From Aralia elata (lineage: Eukaryota; Streptophyta; Magnoliopsida; Apiales; Araliaceae), in contig CM068377.1 in NCBI GenBank assembly GCA_034770075.1, positions 77,488,406 to 77,552,405 on the forward strand: a stretch of 64,000 nt of DNA. The letters run 5' to 3'. Below the pieces are notes generated by a model, which saw only the letters and a list, made by a program, of their open reading frames with translations, was not told where the DNA came from and did not search any database. Position numbers and translations under genes: made by a program. Below, piece by piece: positions 51,060 through 62,506 of this stretch; position 1 is the stretch's first letter; every line of letters begins with the position of its first letter.

Positions 51060-51355
51060 CCTTGTGGTGACACAACAAATGATATATAAATAAATAGGTA
51101 GACAATTATTGTCAATTACATCACTATGTAACTCCTTTTATTTTGCCTCTTAAATTATTTTGATCAAGTGGTGACACATCCGAATCAAAATTATCCAAGT
51201 TAAGTCCAACCTAGCACTTCCATATATGTGAAGAAAAAAATACCGTCCTTGTGGTGACACAACAAAACAGTAATGTTCAATTCCTTAATAAGCATCAAAT
51301 GTGATAATGCAACATCTTAAATATTTAATACTTGCCTTGTGGTGACACAACAAAC
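51060..51355 (-). repeat. Interspersed hairpin word in the copia leader
   Basis: CTTGTGGTGACACAACAAA occurs at about 51061, 51248 and 51336, with a degenerate form (AAGTGGTGACACATC) near 51166. TTGTG and CACAA can pair around a GTGA loop. The intervening sequences are unrelated AT-rich DNA. Confidence 0.8.
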
Positions 51356-52129
51356 TCATATTAAATATTTAATACTCTATTGCTTTACCATGCTAAAAGA
51401 CGACGTTCGATATTCCAAATATCTTTGAACGCTTAAGATTTAATATAATTTCTTTGAGGGGTTTGTTATTATTTGCCTCATCTTGTTTAGCGCGCATGCA
51501 CATATATATATAAAATACGCGTCATATCATGTAACATGTGAAGCATGTTGTATAATATATAATATATACATAGTAAGCATGCACATATAGAATACTATAT
51601 TCTACCCGGATTGATTATGGACTTTTATTCTAGTTTGGTTCACTAGAGCCACCAAGTGAACCAAAATGTCAAACCTAGGGTGCAAGAACAAAATTTAAAT
51701 ATAACTATTACATTTAAACCCGGGCTCCATTACAAACGGGTCTTCAAGCGCTCCTTGCTCTTTTGTCTCCAATTCTTCAAGTAATTCTAACTAAACCTAT
51801 TACATAAACTATTTACAATAAATAAAAACCTTGATCAGCAGTCAAGGAGAGGTACATAGGAGGAAGATAGAATTTACATCAAGAAAAACTAGAGAAGACG
51901 AGGTACGCAGACCTCATTTATAAAAACCCATTCATTCAAGCATCCACTAAAATAAATCCAATCACACATTGGTCAGTAGTCTATAATCAATCCCTATTTA
52001 TTATCATACATATCTCCATATGTATCAATAAATAACATTAATCTCATGAATAATAAAACCATTCCATATATACATTGATATCATTTAATGGGCAATTAAA
52101 AGTTTACTAGAAATCCAATTTTGAAACAA

Positions 52130-52475
52130 AATAAACTCCTTTATTTTAATCAAAATTTAAATCATAATAAACTTATTTATTTTATTTTATCCAATTTTGA
52201 ATAAAAATAAACTCCTTTATTTTTAATCAAATTTCAAATCAAAATAAACTCCTTTATTTTAACTTAAAATTGCTTGGAAAAATAAAATATGTTAAATCCT
52301 ATTCCTTATCAAAATAAACATCTTTATTTTTTAAGGAAACATGGAATCCTATTCCATATGTGAATAAACTCCTTTATTCTAGTTAACGTAGAATCCAATT
52401 CCAAATTTAAAATAAAACTTTTAATTTTAATTATATTTCAATTGAAAATAAACCTTTTATCTTAATTGAAAATAA
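52130..52475 (-). repeat. Degenerate AATAAACTCCTTTATT array
   Basis: Around eight units spaced roughly 40-55 bp; shared core AATAAACTCCTTTATTT with variable spacers. Confidence 0.75.
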
Positions 52476-52720
52476 ATAAAATCAAAATAAAAAATTTTCA
52501 AAGATCTGCAGACCGGCGCGGCCGCGCTCCAAAATGAACTAGGAGCGACGCGGCCGCGCTGCACCCCAGAAACAGTTTCTGGGTTCGGGCGCGGCCGCGC
52601 TCCAGAATGAACTGGAAGCGTAGCAGACTTCGAATTTTTTTTCCGTTGCCCAGAAAATTGATCCAATCGCATACCCATACATACATGGAATCATAATAAT
52701 CGATAATTAGCACAAGGTTA

Positions 52721-52733
52721 GGCTTTGATACCA
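52721..52733 (-). other. Primer-binding site of the copia element
   Basis: TGGTATCAAAGCC on the - strand, one base after the 5' LTR; one mismatch to the usual iMet complement. Confidence 0.9.
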
Positions 52734-55344
52734 CTGTTAGGTTTGTATATAACGCGAACATGCAATCAAATTACATAAATAGTGCGGAAGCGCAATAAAA
52801 CGGTTTTAAAATTTTTCATACAAACCATCACCATGATCATCCATGTGCTCAATTATCAATTAAATGAAAGAGATAAAGTATGAGAATTATACCCTTGTAG
52901 TTCACCTCTAAATCCTTCGCGTTCTTCTCAAATTCCACCGATGAGATTCCTTTCTTTGATCAACGTTAGCCACCCAAGTGTTTGGCCTCTAGAGGTGATC
53001 CACCAAAAAAGAATAGGTATTCAAGAAGTTGGGTGTTGGCAAAACCCTAGTTTCTATCTCTATAGAAATTGTAAGTACTCTCCACAATTCTCATGCAAGA
53101 GTGTATAACTGTCTAACCCTAAATCATGATAAGACTCCTCTTATTTATAGATATAGGGAACCCTCCTAAACTATTTAGGATTAGGATTTTTATTTTAATT
53201 AAACTCCTTTAATTAATTGAACTCCTAATCCAATTAAGAATTCATGAGAGAGTACTTCTATTAATTAATTCCCAATCCCTATTAGAAATTAAATAATAGT
53301 AATAGTAATCATAATAATAAGACTACTCTTATTAATTTATATTTAATATTTCCAAAATATTAAATAATAAATATTAAGCTATTTAATTTATTCTATCTCC
53401 ATAGATTAAATTAAATACACTTAACTTATTATTACGATTATGCCATTTACTTCTTAAATAAATATTTTCCTTTTGCGGTGTGACCCTTTAGGTTCTCCAT
53501 ATTAAACCGGTTGTGAATAAATCAATTAGAACAATTCTAATTTTATTTAAATAAATAAATTAAACTATTTAATTCATTTAAATAAATAATATTTATTCTA
53601 CAATAAGGGTAAGCCCCCTTAGCGATCAACGACTTTCCAGATAATATAGATTTCAACATTAATCACAAAAGAACCTTTCAGTGAATAGTTACCGTACAAT
53701 TCAATCCTTCTATCATACAATGTCCCAATTAAATATAAGACATGGAATTACTGTCAAGTCTTATTTTATTTAATTATATAAATTTCGATTCTCCAATGAA
53801 CAACTCTGAGAATGCAAATTAGAAACCCTTTCTAATTTCATTATGCTTTGGCCAAAGACTTCTGAGTCGTCATTTATCGAATCACATAGAACATTCTCTC
53901 CTTTTACTAGAAGTGGTAGATTATTTGTTGATCATTCACCTATCTCCATGTATAACTTATTATACCCAATCATACCCTTTGATATACCCTAAAGGTCTTA
54001 AAGGACATGTCAACGTATAACTCATCATACACAAGATACTATGATGATCTCAAGTCCAAGGATCACTTGTACTACTATCACTAAAGGAATTCCTATTGAT
54101 AGGCGAGTAAAACTCCATTAGGTATTCCTTAGCGAGCCACGTTCAGTGTACTTATTCTCTAATAAGCACCTACATACTTGCTTTAGTGTCTCCACACAAA
54201 TGATTATGAGATCAACCATCCTCTTCATAAGAGCAAGCAACGTATGTACTAATCTATCCGGATACACTAATCCCCTTTTTAGTAATCCAACGATTAGGAA
54301 CGATTTTAGTTTGTGAGCTATCTAGAATTTAGATCTCGTTAGCATGATCCCCATCATGATTCTAAAAGCATTGTTCAAAACTATGGGTTTATCACATTTA
54401 ATATAATAGCACCATGTAGATAATGTAAAATGCTTTTAATAACCGAATAAGATTACAAAGTATATGCTACATCATATCAAATATGATTGGCTTGTGTGCA
54501 TACAACTTTCAGCTGAGTAGTCCAATAGACCATGAACTTTATGGCCAAAGGTTCAGTCATTCAACTAACCCTTTTAAACGCCTGGCCCGTCAGTAGTACT
54601 CAAGGGGATCAGCCTCTCGTACCCTATGTATATGCACAACATTTAACTCTGACTGCATCGAATAGCTAACACATTAAAATCTCCTAAATAAGGGTTGCTT
54701 TCTCAGTCCAAGAATCCATACCAACAATCGGTTTGGATAGCTTTTAAAATAATAACCTGTACAAGTCTAGCCAAAACAAATAGCGTAGACTATTTCCTTA
54801 AACAGTTCATGAATGAAGATCTTAAACGTTTCACAGTCCAACAACAGATAATGAATTCAAATGCACAAGGTGCGAATATCAGTAATTATTTGGGATATGG
54901 AGTAATTGATAATAATTAATCCACTAATATAGTTTAAAAGTAATAACTCCATTTGAGTTATGAAACTTACAACAATATACAATATTTGTATATGATAGGA
55001 AACTTGCTCAAATACAAATAGTTGAGTAAGGAACTTGCAATAATATAGAACGATTGCTCAATCAATAAATAACTCACACAATAAATAAAAGTTATACGGT
55101 TGAGAAAAAATCTGCCCAACATTAAATTGAGTTAGGGTAAGGAAACTTGCCCAACACAAGGGTTAGACAAGCGTTAGGAAACTCGCCTGGTGCGTCTGCT
55201 ACAATATTACAACACACGCTCCTTAATATCCTACACATGTAAATACATATTCATCTAACAATTATTCACATAAGGATTATGTTCAAAACAGACGTTGCAT
55301 TATTAAAGCACATTGATTCCCACTACGACTACCCAGTCGGGGGT

Positions 55345-55364
55345 CTCGCTCACCGGTGAGCGAG
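55345..55364. repeat. 20-bp perfect palindrome in 5' LTR of gypsy A
   Basis: CTCGCTCACCGGTGAGCGAG is its own reverse complement. The 3' LTR counterpart at 38110-38129 has the same arms with a TG centre, and there a second near-palindrome follows at 38138-38155. Confidence 0.92.
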
Positions 55365-58300
55365 CGGCTGCCCAGCAGGGGTCTAAGGGGGCAGCGCCTC
55401 CTGGAAGCTAAATGTAAGTTGCAACCAGGTTACTCAATTTACGCCTTAAGACAATATCAATTTGGTTGACACTTAATAATTAAGCAATTAAGGCTTAACA
55501 AGGTATAAATAACTAACTTGTCTAATCATTTTGCACGGAGCTGACGCTGCGGCGTGAGTCCCGTGTTCTGCCTCTGCCGCATGGCATCACTGCGGCGTGA
55601 AGCTTAGTATTAGAAGCCATGCTGCAGCGTGTGCTTCGTTTCCCGTCTTCGGCCACGTGGCGCTGCGACGCCAAGCTTAGTGCTTGGAAGCATCGCTGCG
55701 GCATGAGCTCCGTTCATTTCCTCGTTTTGCCCCTCGTTGCGGCGACGACTGTTAAGCTTATGAATGACGCTGCAGCATCATTCTCCAGTAGCCGAATTCT
55801 GGGTTTGATCCCAGTTCGCGATTCCGACCTCTGGTCACTACAACCTTCATAACTCCTTCTATACACATACAAATTGGTCCATTTCGGACTCTATGGACTC
55901 CTAATTCATGGGGCTCCAACATATCAAAAATGAAGAGCTACCCATTAACATTAACATGGCCAAATTTTAAGCCAAAATACAAAGTTATGCTCTGTTTTTT
56001 GAGTTCTTGACAAGTTTTACAAAAATCATTACTAAGAACTCGTTTTAACTCCTTTTTACTCCATTCCAACTGGGTTAGTTTCGTAACCCATGGAACTACC
56101 ATACTATAACAATAAATAAATTAAATAAACACGGAATCATAGCTTTACAGTCCTATAAAATGGTCCAAACGTCCAAAGTTCATGTTTTGTCCATTGTTCT
56201 TGCTCCATTAAGCCAAGGTACGGATTTGTTCCATTTTTGTTCCACTTTGATATTATTAATGTCTTACATAACCTTTTAACAATATTTACAAACATCTAGA
56301 ACAAATAAAAACATCTAGAACAAATAAAAACATCAAGAATCGCCATAAATTCGACCCACAAGCTTAAGAGCTCAAAACTAAGAAAAACTTGAAAAACTTA
56401 ACAAGAAATCGAATGGAATGGATTTGATTGTTTGTTTACCTCTGTAAATCCTTCCTAGAGGTTAAGAAGATTGCTAGGCTTTGCTTTGAGGGGTTCTTCT
56501 TGCTTGGCTCCTCTTCTTCCTCCACCCGTGCCTTCTTCTTCTTCCTCCTTTCTTTTCCGGCGACTCTCTTCCCTTTTTTCGGCGACTTTCCGCTTCTTCC
56601 TTCTTCATCTCTGCAGCTCTCTCTCTATCTGCTGATGGAATGGGAGAGAATGAATGATTTGGGAGAAGTGGATGGAGTGATTTAGGGAGAAATGGGTTGG
56701 TTGCTCAATGTTGTCCGACCCTCCCCTCTACTCTCTCATTTGATTGGTCTAAAAATGGTGGGTTGGTTCCCTCTTGGAGTAACATGCAAAAATAAATACC
56801 CAAATACACCAAAAATATATCCGAATACTCCCACTTTTGTACCCAATCTGGTAAATAACTCTACTCAAAATTAAAATGGGTATTACCATAAAGATTGGGA
56901 TGGGTAAAAATAAATATTATGGGATTTATCTATTTATTCGGAACACCCATATAATACATTTCAGATATAAATTAAATCACTAACGAGCTCAAATAAATAT
57001 TCCAGCGCTGAAAAAAATTATCACTTCGCTCACACGTATTAATGAAATTTATTAAAATCGAAAAAGACACAAAAATATTATAGCGTGAATAGTGCCTTGG
57101 GAAACGTGCCCCGTGAATAGTGATTTAACGACGCTACGCGAAATCAATTATTCACTTAAACAAAACTAAAACATGTAAAATTTCATGCATTCATATAATC
57201 CAGGTTGTCACACAACCTTTAAACACGTAACAGAAGAATAATATTAATAAAATATAATATATTCATTAATATTCAAAAATTCGAATTACAAGGTAAATTC
57301 AGAATTCCCAGTCGTTACAATCCTGTAGGTTATAGTGCTTTAACAGAGATGCTTTATCTTGATCATAGAAGTTGGACTTCTAGTTAAAGTACTAGTGCAT
57401 TAACGGTGTGCATTAAACGGATCATGTGACAATATTTTATTTATAAAATATTTTCACATAAATACTAATTTGTAAAATTTCTTAATTTTGAAATAATAAT
57501 GGACTTAATATTGTTATATATATTAATTTGATGTTCCAATGAGTGAGATTATATCGTATTAATTAATACCTCGGAATGTTGATTAATATATTTAATTAAT
57601 ATTTGGAACATTATTATTGTCAAAACATCTATAAGATTTTTCATAAGATAATTTATCATCGATCATAGAATCTTGGCCGAGCCTTTTAATATTTATTTTT
57701 AAAAGGATTGATTTAATTGTTAAATTAATTTATGATCAAATAGAGATAAATTGTGGACTTACGAAATTAGTTTAAATGTATCAGAATTATATTAATTGAT
57801 TCTGAAATATTTATGTACATTTATGGAGGAAATATTTACAGTTTATTAGTAAAGGGTTTATTTAATTAATTCCTGGACTAAAGTGCAATTACAATTATTT
57901 AGTGGAATTAATTGTAATTAATATTTATTTTAAATATTATTATTGGATAATAATTTCTAGATAAGTATTGGAGTCAGAAAAGGAATCCCTTAGGATCCCC
58001 TTCCTAGCCTAATATGGACCAGATTCATGAGAGATGATAAAAGATCAATGTTATTATATATATCATTGATCAGAAACGAATTTGGTACTTTTTTCATCAG
58101 AAGAAAACACAAAATTCGTATTCTCTCTTTTCAGCCTAAGAAAAACAAAGTTAGGGTTTTTCAGAAAGGGGCTTTGGAGACCACACTCAAGGTTCAACAT
58201 AAGGTCATAGGAAGGAAGATCTTGAGGATACAAGAGATTGTACGGATATTAAAACGTGCTAATCCAACCAAGCACTAGGTAACGAATTTCGTACTTTTGA

Positions 58301-58410
58301 TACATGGATTATATATATTTGTTGTTTCATATAAAGCCATAAAGATGATCTTGGTTTTATTTTGTTATTTTTTTTAAAACCTATTTTCGAAAAAAAATTC
58401 CAACAGTTTT

Positions 58411-59214
58411 AGAGGGTAAAATTTATTCCTTTTTTACTTGTCGTTTGTAGATTTTAAAAAAACACTAATGACTTAATTTCTCATATTAAGTCAACAACCA
58501 CATGTCTAATCTAAATGTTGTTCAAATTACAAATAGAAAATAATTCAATTTATATCCAATCTTATGTATGAGATTTAATTAATATAAGATACAAATATGT
58601 ATTACAATGGTTGTCAGATTGGGCTAATATTCTTTTGTTAAATATATATTGTATTCCTGGAAAATAATAAATTTATGTACATACTTGGATAAATATAAAT
58701 TATATAGGATTAGTTTAGTTAAAATTTCAAATTAAATCATTTAATGTGTTGCATTGCATGTCGTTGATAAAGTTGGGTAAACGAGACTCTATTTTTAGTA
58801 AAAAAAAGATGGTATTATATATCTTGAATCTTGATTGTGGATAGTTTATTAGGCAGTCCTAGGAGGAGTGAATTGTATTTGGATAGGTATAGAGTTGTAA
58901 TTATATAATATTTTTATAACAAAGGTCACTCAAATGTAACTCTCTAATTACATCAATCCAACTAATTTAATTTCTATAGAACTATACAAAAGGATAGGCT
59001 AAAATCAACTCTTTGAAATTCAAATCCTTTTAACGAGGAAAAGACATGGGCAGTTGAACTGTTTAAAAAATAAAATTTTCTCATTTAAGACTTTGATTAC
59101 ATGCAGTTTAAAATGCTTCACAGTCTATAGAATGACTTATATTTGAATAACAAGGAGTTGCGTTTATATAATATAAGTAGAGGTAAGGTAAAATAGTCAT
59201 GGTTAATGGGGATA
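58411..59214. other. AT-rich spacer
   Basis: The first ~40 bases continue the Stowaway-like sequence interrupted at 36686. The rest is AT-rich with no coding signal or structured repeat that I could see. Confidence 0.5.
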
Positions 59215-59560
59215 TTATATTAGGGCTGACTTGATATTTTCAAAGGCCAAATGTTGAACAGGTCCATAAAGACCCCTTCTTGAGTAGAGATTAGAATAGA
59301 TGACTGATCTCTGCCAGAGCAGGGATAAACCTCCTCTCCTCAAGTAAGATATTCTCCCTATGAAGCCTTTCAGTTCCTTAATGCTTCTTAGTGGGGGCAT
59401 ATCCTGCACATCCCCAATTTTGGCCATGTCTACTAACTAGAAATCCCAAGAATTTCCCTATTGTGACTCCAAAAGCACATTTGTGAGCATTCATCCTCAT
59501 CCGGTATGCCCTGCATCTTTCAAAGACTCTCCTCAAATGATAAGATTTAGGAAAATAATA
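59215..59560 (-). pseudogene. Gypsy reverse-transcriptase fragment (Tat/Athila-like)
   Basis: On the - strand: HLRRVFERCRAYRMRMNAHK, CAFGVTIGKFLGFLVSRHG, then after a frame change IGDVQDMPPLRSIKELKGFIGR. This is the RT thumb to RNase H join of Tat/Ogre/Athila-type gypsy elements. The fragment is about 350 bp, with no LTR or other domain attached. Confidence 0.8.
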
Positions 59561-60593
59561 GAATAAATTAAGAACAACTTCACTCTCTGTGGGATCGACT
59601 CTTACTTGTCGTTGTGCTGGATTTTGTGTTTGTAGAGTACAAGTAAAGTATTAATTTTGGAGTGTCAAATACAGCTCCTAATCTGCATAAACCTAGAGAC
59701 AATAGGCTCTTAGGGATAGAATTTAAGTCATGACATCATGCATGTCCTGCATGTACCCTAAACATAAGTCTAAGTCATTGCTGCCAAAAACATGCATATA
59801 CATTCATATCATCCGACCCACGAATTATTTTTGCCAGAATCTCCTCTATAACATAGACTATCCACATGCACGTAGGCATGCGTAAAACGACCGCTTATAG
59901 GCACCCAAGCACAACGCAACAACAATATATAAACTCTAATCTATAACCGGGTCTAAATCAATGGCAAATCCATATAAAAGCAATAAAAGATGCAACCGAA
60001 TCAAAAACTTGCTTCCGTCCAATAAAACAATGGTCTAACTCATCCAGTGCGCGCCAAAAATAATTTCTAGATATGAAATTTTTACATCCAGGCGCTCCAT
60101 GCGATAAAATATAAACATACATTAGGTAAAAACCTTTTTATCAAGCCATCTATATATACATCTTCAATACATTGCGTTTAAACAAGCTAACAAGGAAAAC
60201 ATAGCAAAACATGGGTGAGAACGCAAAAGAAAAGAGTGTATACGTTGCCCGTAGTGCGTTGATCAAGTGTACGGTGACACAATCCGTGAAACCAAGCCTC
60301 ACGAGAGTAAATCTGAGAAGCGAGCTCAGAAATACTAGAGAGTATGCAAGAAAACCAAAGAGAAATGAAGAAAATAGGGCAGCCTGGTGGGATTAACCCA
60401 TCTGCATCTGGCCGCGGATGTACCTGTGGCCAGACCTGGTGGGCCCTACGCCTCCTTGACAAAACCCCAAGAAACCCTAAAAATGGTATTGAAAGGCTGG
60501 AAAGCATAAAGAATCAAGAAAAATAATAGAACACAACATAAAAATGACCAAAAGCAAGAATTAAGAAATTATCCCAATGATAAGCAATCTATT
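59561..60593. other. Non-coding repeat-derived DNA
   Basis: No gene recognised. TGTGGGATCGACTCTTACTT near 59600 recalls Athila-type LTR ends. The rest, up to the minisatellite, may be the 3' part of the + strand element whose LTR begins at 61265. Confidence 0.4.
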
Positions 60594-61075
60594 GGAGTCA
60601 ATATCCAGCGAAGACATCGACATCTATCCCCGATGGGAATCAATCAATTGGAGTCAGTACTCGGTGAAGGCATCGACATCAATCCCCGATGGTAATCAAT
60701 CCGTTGGAGTCAGTACCCGACGAAGGCATCGACAGCAATCCCCGATGGTAATCAATCTATTGGAGTCAGTACCCGACGAAAGCATAGACAGCAATCCCCG
60801 ATGGTAATCAATTTGTTGGACTCAGTACCCGGCGAAGGCATTGACAACAATACTCGATGGTAATCAATTCGTTGGAGTCAGTATGGTGAAGGCATCGGCA
60901 TTAATCCTCGATGATAATCAATCCGTTGGAGTCAGTACCCGGCGAAGGCATTGGTAGCAATCCCCGATGGTAATCAACCCGTTGGAGTCAGTACCGGTGA
61001 AGGCATCGACATCAATCCCCGATGGTAATCAATCTGTTAGAGTCAATATCCGGCGAAGGCGTCAGAGACGGCGCC
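60594..61075 (+). repeat. 56-bp minisatellite, about 8.5 units
   Basis: Units begin GGAGTCAGTA at 60594, 60650, 60706, 60762, 60818, 60874, 60928, 60984 and 61039; two are shortened to 54 and 55 bp. Each unit has CATCG and CGATG about 14 bases apart, able to pair as a short hairpin. The period is not a multiple of three, so the open frame crossing it is not a real gene. Confidence 0.93.
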
Positions 61076-61264
61076 CGGTAGCAGCAAGGCAACAGTCGTC
61101 CTCCCCGGCAGATGGGAGTGATATTAGAATATAACGTTTATTTTATCATTACATTTTTAGAAAATGTCATTGCATCATGGATATCCCCTGTCATTTATCG
61201 GGTGTCTAATATCTTTATTATGTTCATTTCATTGCATTGCATAAACATGACAAAGAGGGGCATC

Positions 61265-61508
61265 TGTAGACACCTGAAATTGCGTTTCCCTTATACTAAC
61301 CATGCAGGGGGGCAAAAGCGTAATATCACCCCGACAACAACCCCCCCGCGGGAAAGCAAAAGCGTAATTTCGCCCCAACGACAGCATGATTCAACCATGG
61401 ATCACAAAACTGAGGATGATGCCATAAGAAGCTGCCACAACAATCCCCGAACTATAAACTGCCCAAGGAAACCAACTGACTACCCACCGAGACCAGAGAA
61501 TGCCCTGC
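61265..61508 (+). mobile_element. LTR start of a Tat-like gypsy element (truncated)
   Basis: Polypurine AAAGAGGGG plus CATC precedes TGTAGACACCTGAAATTGCG, which resembles LTR starts of Tat/Ogre-type elements. The LTR is cut off at 61508 where a copia LTR begins. The array at 60594-61075 would be the element's 3' untranslated region. Confidence 0.55.
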
Positions 61509-61937
61509 TGAAAGTAGTATGCCCTCAAGTTAATTACATAGGATGTGAGCCTTTATTTTGTAATCTTGTTTATTTATTAATAAAAGAACTTATTTATAAT
61601 AAATACATTCTTTATCCATGTTTAATTAGTTGAATTGAATAAATGTGATAAACCCATAGTTTTAGAGCAATGTTTTTAGAATCATGATGATGATCATGCT
61701 AATGAGATCTAAATTTAAGATAACTCAAAACTAAAATGTTCCTAATCGTTGGATCACTAATGCGGGGTTACTGATTCCGGATAGATTAGTATATACTATG
61801 CTTGTTCTATTGAAGAGAATGATTGATCTCAAAATCATTTGTGTTGAAACACTAAAACAAGTATGTAGGTGTTTATTGGAGAATAAGTTCACTAAACGTG
61901 AATCACTTAAAGGAAACCTAATGGAGTTTTACTGATA
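61509..61937 (+). mobile_element. Copia LTR fragment, same family as the 45.6-54.5 kb element
   Basis: Begins TGAAAGTAGTATGC. Aligned to the - strand LTR of the nested copia element it shares ATGTGATAAACCCATAGTTTT, TTCCTAATCGTTGGAT, ATAGATTAGTA and CTAATGGAGTTTTACT. It is an older, diverged copy in + orientation, truncated at its 3' side. Confidence 0.8.
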
Positions 61938-62340
61938 AGTGCATAACTTTCATATATATTGATTCCTTTATACTATGTTTATTGCATGTTTTATTGTGCG
62001 TATATACTTATAAGGTTGTTTATTGATTTCAAGAGGATTCAGAGCTAAAAGTGGAGAGAGATTAAAAATCGGAGCGAAAAACGAGAAAAAGTTAAAAGTT
62101 GGAAAATCAGGCATCTTCGCCCCGGCGAGCTTTTTGGCCTAAGGAACTTCGCCCCAACGAAAAGTCCTCTGCCCATCTTCGCCCCAACGCTGTCTGAGCT
62201 CGCCCCGGCCCATACCTCTTTACTCATCTTCGCCCCGGCGAGAACTCCAGTATAAAAATCTTCGCCCTAACGAAGATGGTCAGGAAGAGAAAAAATATTT
62301 TATTCTAGGCAGGAAATCTTGAGGAATTCTAATTAGTTTT
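61934..62340 (+). mobile_element. Probable Athila/Tat-type LTR fragment with TTCGCCCC repeats
   Basis: TGATAAGTGCATAACTTTCA resembles an Athila/Tat LTR start. A GC-rich patch at 62100-62270 repeats TTCGCCCCGGCGAG or variants six times in otherwise AT-rich DNA. The right limit is not evident. Confidence 0.45.
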
Positions 62341-62506
62341 TGATTGTTATTTCTTAAAGACTTAGGATATTATCTTAGGATTATAAATAGATGTTCCTTT
62401 AAACGGTTTATGTATAGTTGGTTTTCCACAAGTATAAGAATTAGGGAAAACTAAAAATGGATGAATTATTTTGTTATGTAATGGTTTCACATAATGGAAA
62501 TAAACA

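Larger units (their letters stand above)
50857..52720 (-). other. Long untranslated leader of the copia element
   Basis: About 1.9 kb lies between primer site and gag. In transcript order it holds a GC-rich patch with three GCGGCCGC palindromes (52516-52600), an AT-rich array of ~8 degenerate units containing AATAAACTCCTTTATT (52130-52475), and three copies plus one degenerate copy of a hairpin word (51060-51360). No coding sequence was found. Most plant copia leaders are much shorter. Confidence 0.7.
45624..54511 (-). mobile_element. Copia element inserted in the 5' LTR of gypsy A
   Basis: 8888 bp, flanked by GCTGA at 45619-45623 and 54512-54516. LTRs are 45624-47414 (3' LTR) and 52735-54511 (5' LTR), 1791 and 1777 bp, highly similar; on the + strand both begin TGTTAGGTTTGTATATA and end ACAACTTTCA. 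The internal region is on the - strand: primer site 52721-52733, long leader, then gag-pol remnant. The empty site can be read in the gypsy 3' LTR (TTACTGCTGAGTGGTCC near 37410). Confidence 0.95.
36947..57319 (-). mobile_element. Gypsy chromovirus A (about 11.5 kb without its insertion)
   Basis: LTR-to-LTR element on the - strand with target duplication ATCCT at 36942-36946 and 57320-57324. Parts along the + coordinates: 3' LTR 36947-40005, polypurine tract, gag-pol remnant 40079-43700, extra ORF 44166-44840, primer site 45131-45142, 5' LTR 45146-57319 split by a copia element. RT, RNase H, integrase and a chromodomain-like end are present; the protease and N-terminal RT are deleted, so it is not autonomous. 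The chromodomain-like tail and long LTRs suggest the Tekay/Del group. Confidence 0.93.
45146..57319 (-). mobile_element. 5' LTR of gypsy A, split by a copia element
   Basis: Pieces 45146-45623 and 54517-57319 join to about 3.28 kb after removing the copia element and one GCTGA. It contains a perfect 20-bp palindrome at 55345-55364. The second palindrome of the 3' LTR is deleted here. Overall similarity to the 3' LTR is high with small substitutions and indels. Confidence 0.92.
36687..58405 (+). mobile_element. Copia-type solo LTR, split by the gypsy insertion
   Basis: Left piece 36687-36946 starts TGTTGGA; right piece 57325-58405 ends TTCCAACA. Together they make about 1341 bp with perfect 7-base inverted ends. 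GTTTT flanks both ends (36682-36686 and 58406-58410). No primer site or polypurine tract adjoins, so this is a solo LTR left by LTR-LTR recombination. The ends do not fix which strand is sense; + is a guess from the T-rich 3' end. Confidence 0.85.

Noticed and set aside
60577..60807. Open frame over the 56-bp minisatellite; also a superficial likeness to a CRISPR array
   Set aside because: The period is not a multiple of three, so the frame is accidental. The units are contiguous without unique spacers, and the genome is a plant's.
61112..61633. 173-codon open frame
   Set aside because: It crosses an LTR start and enters a copia LTR, so it is chance coding in repeat DNA.
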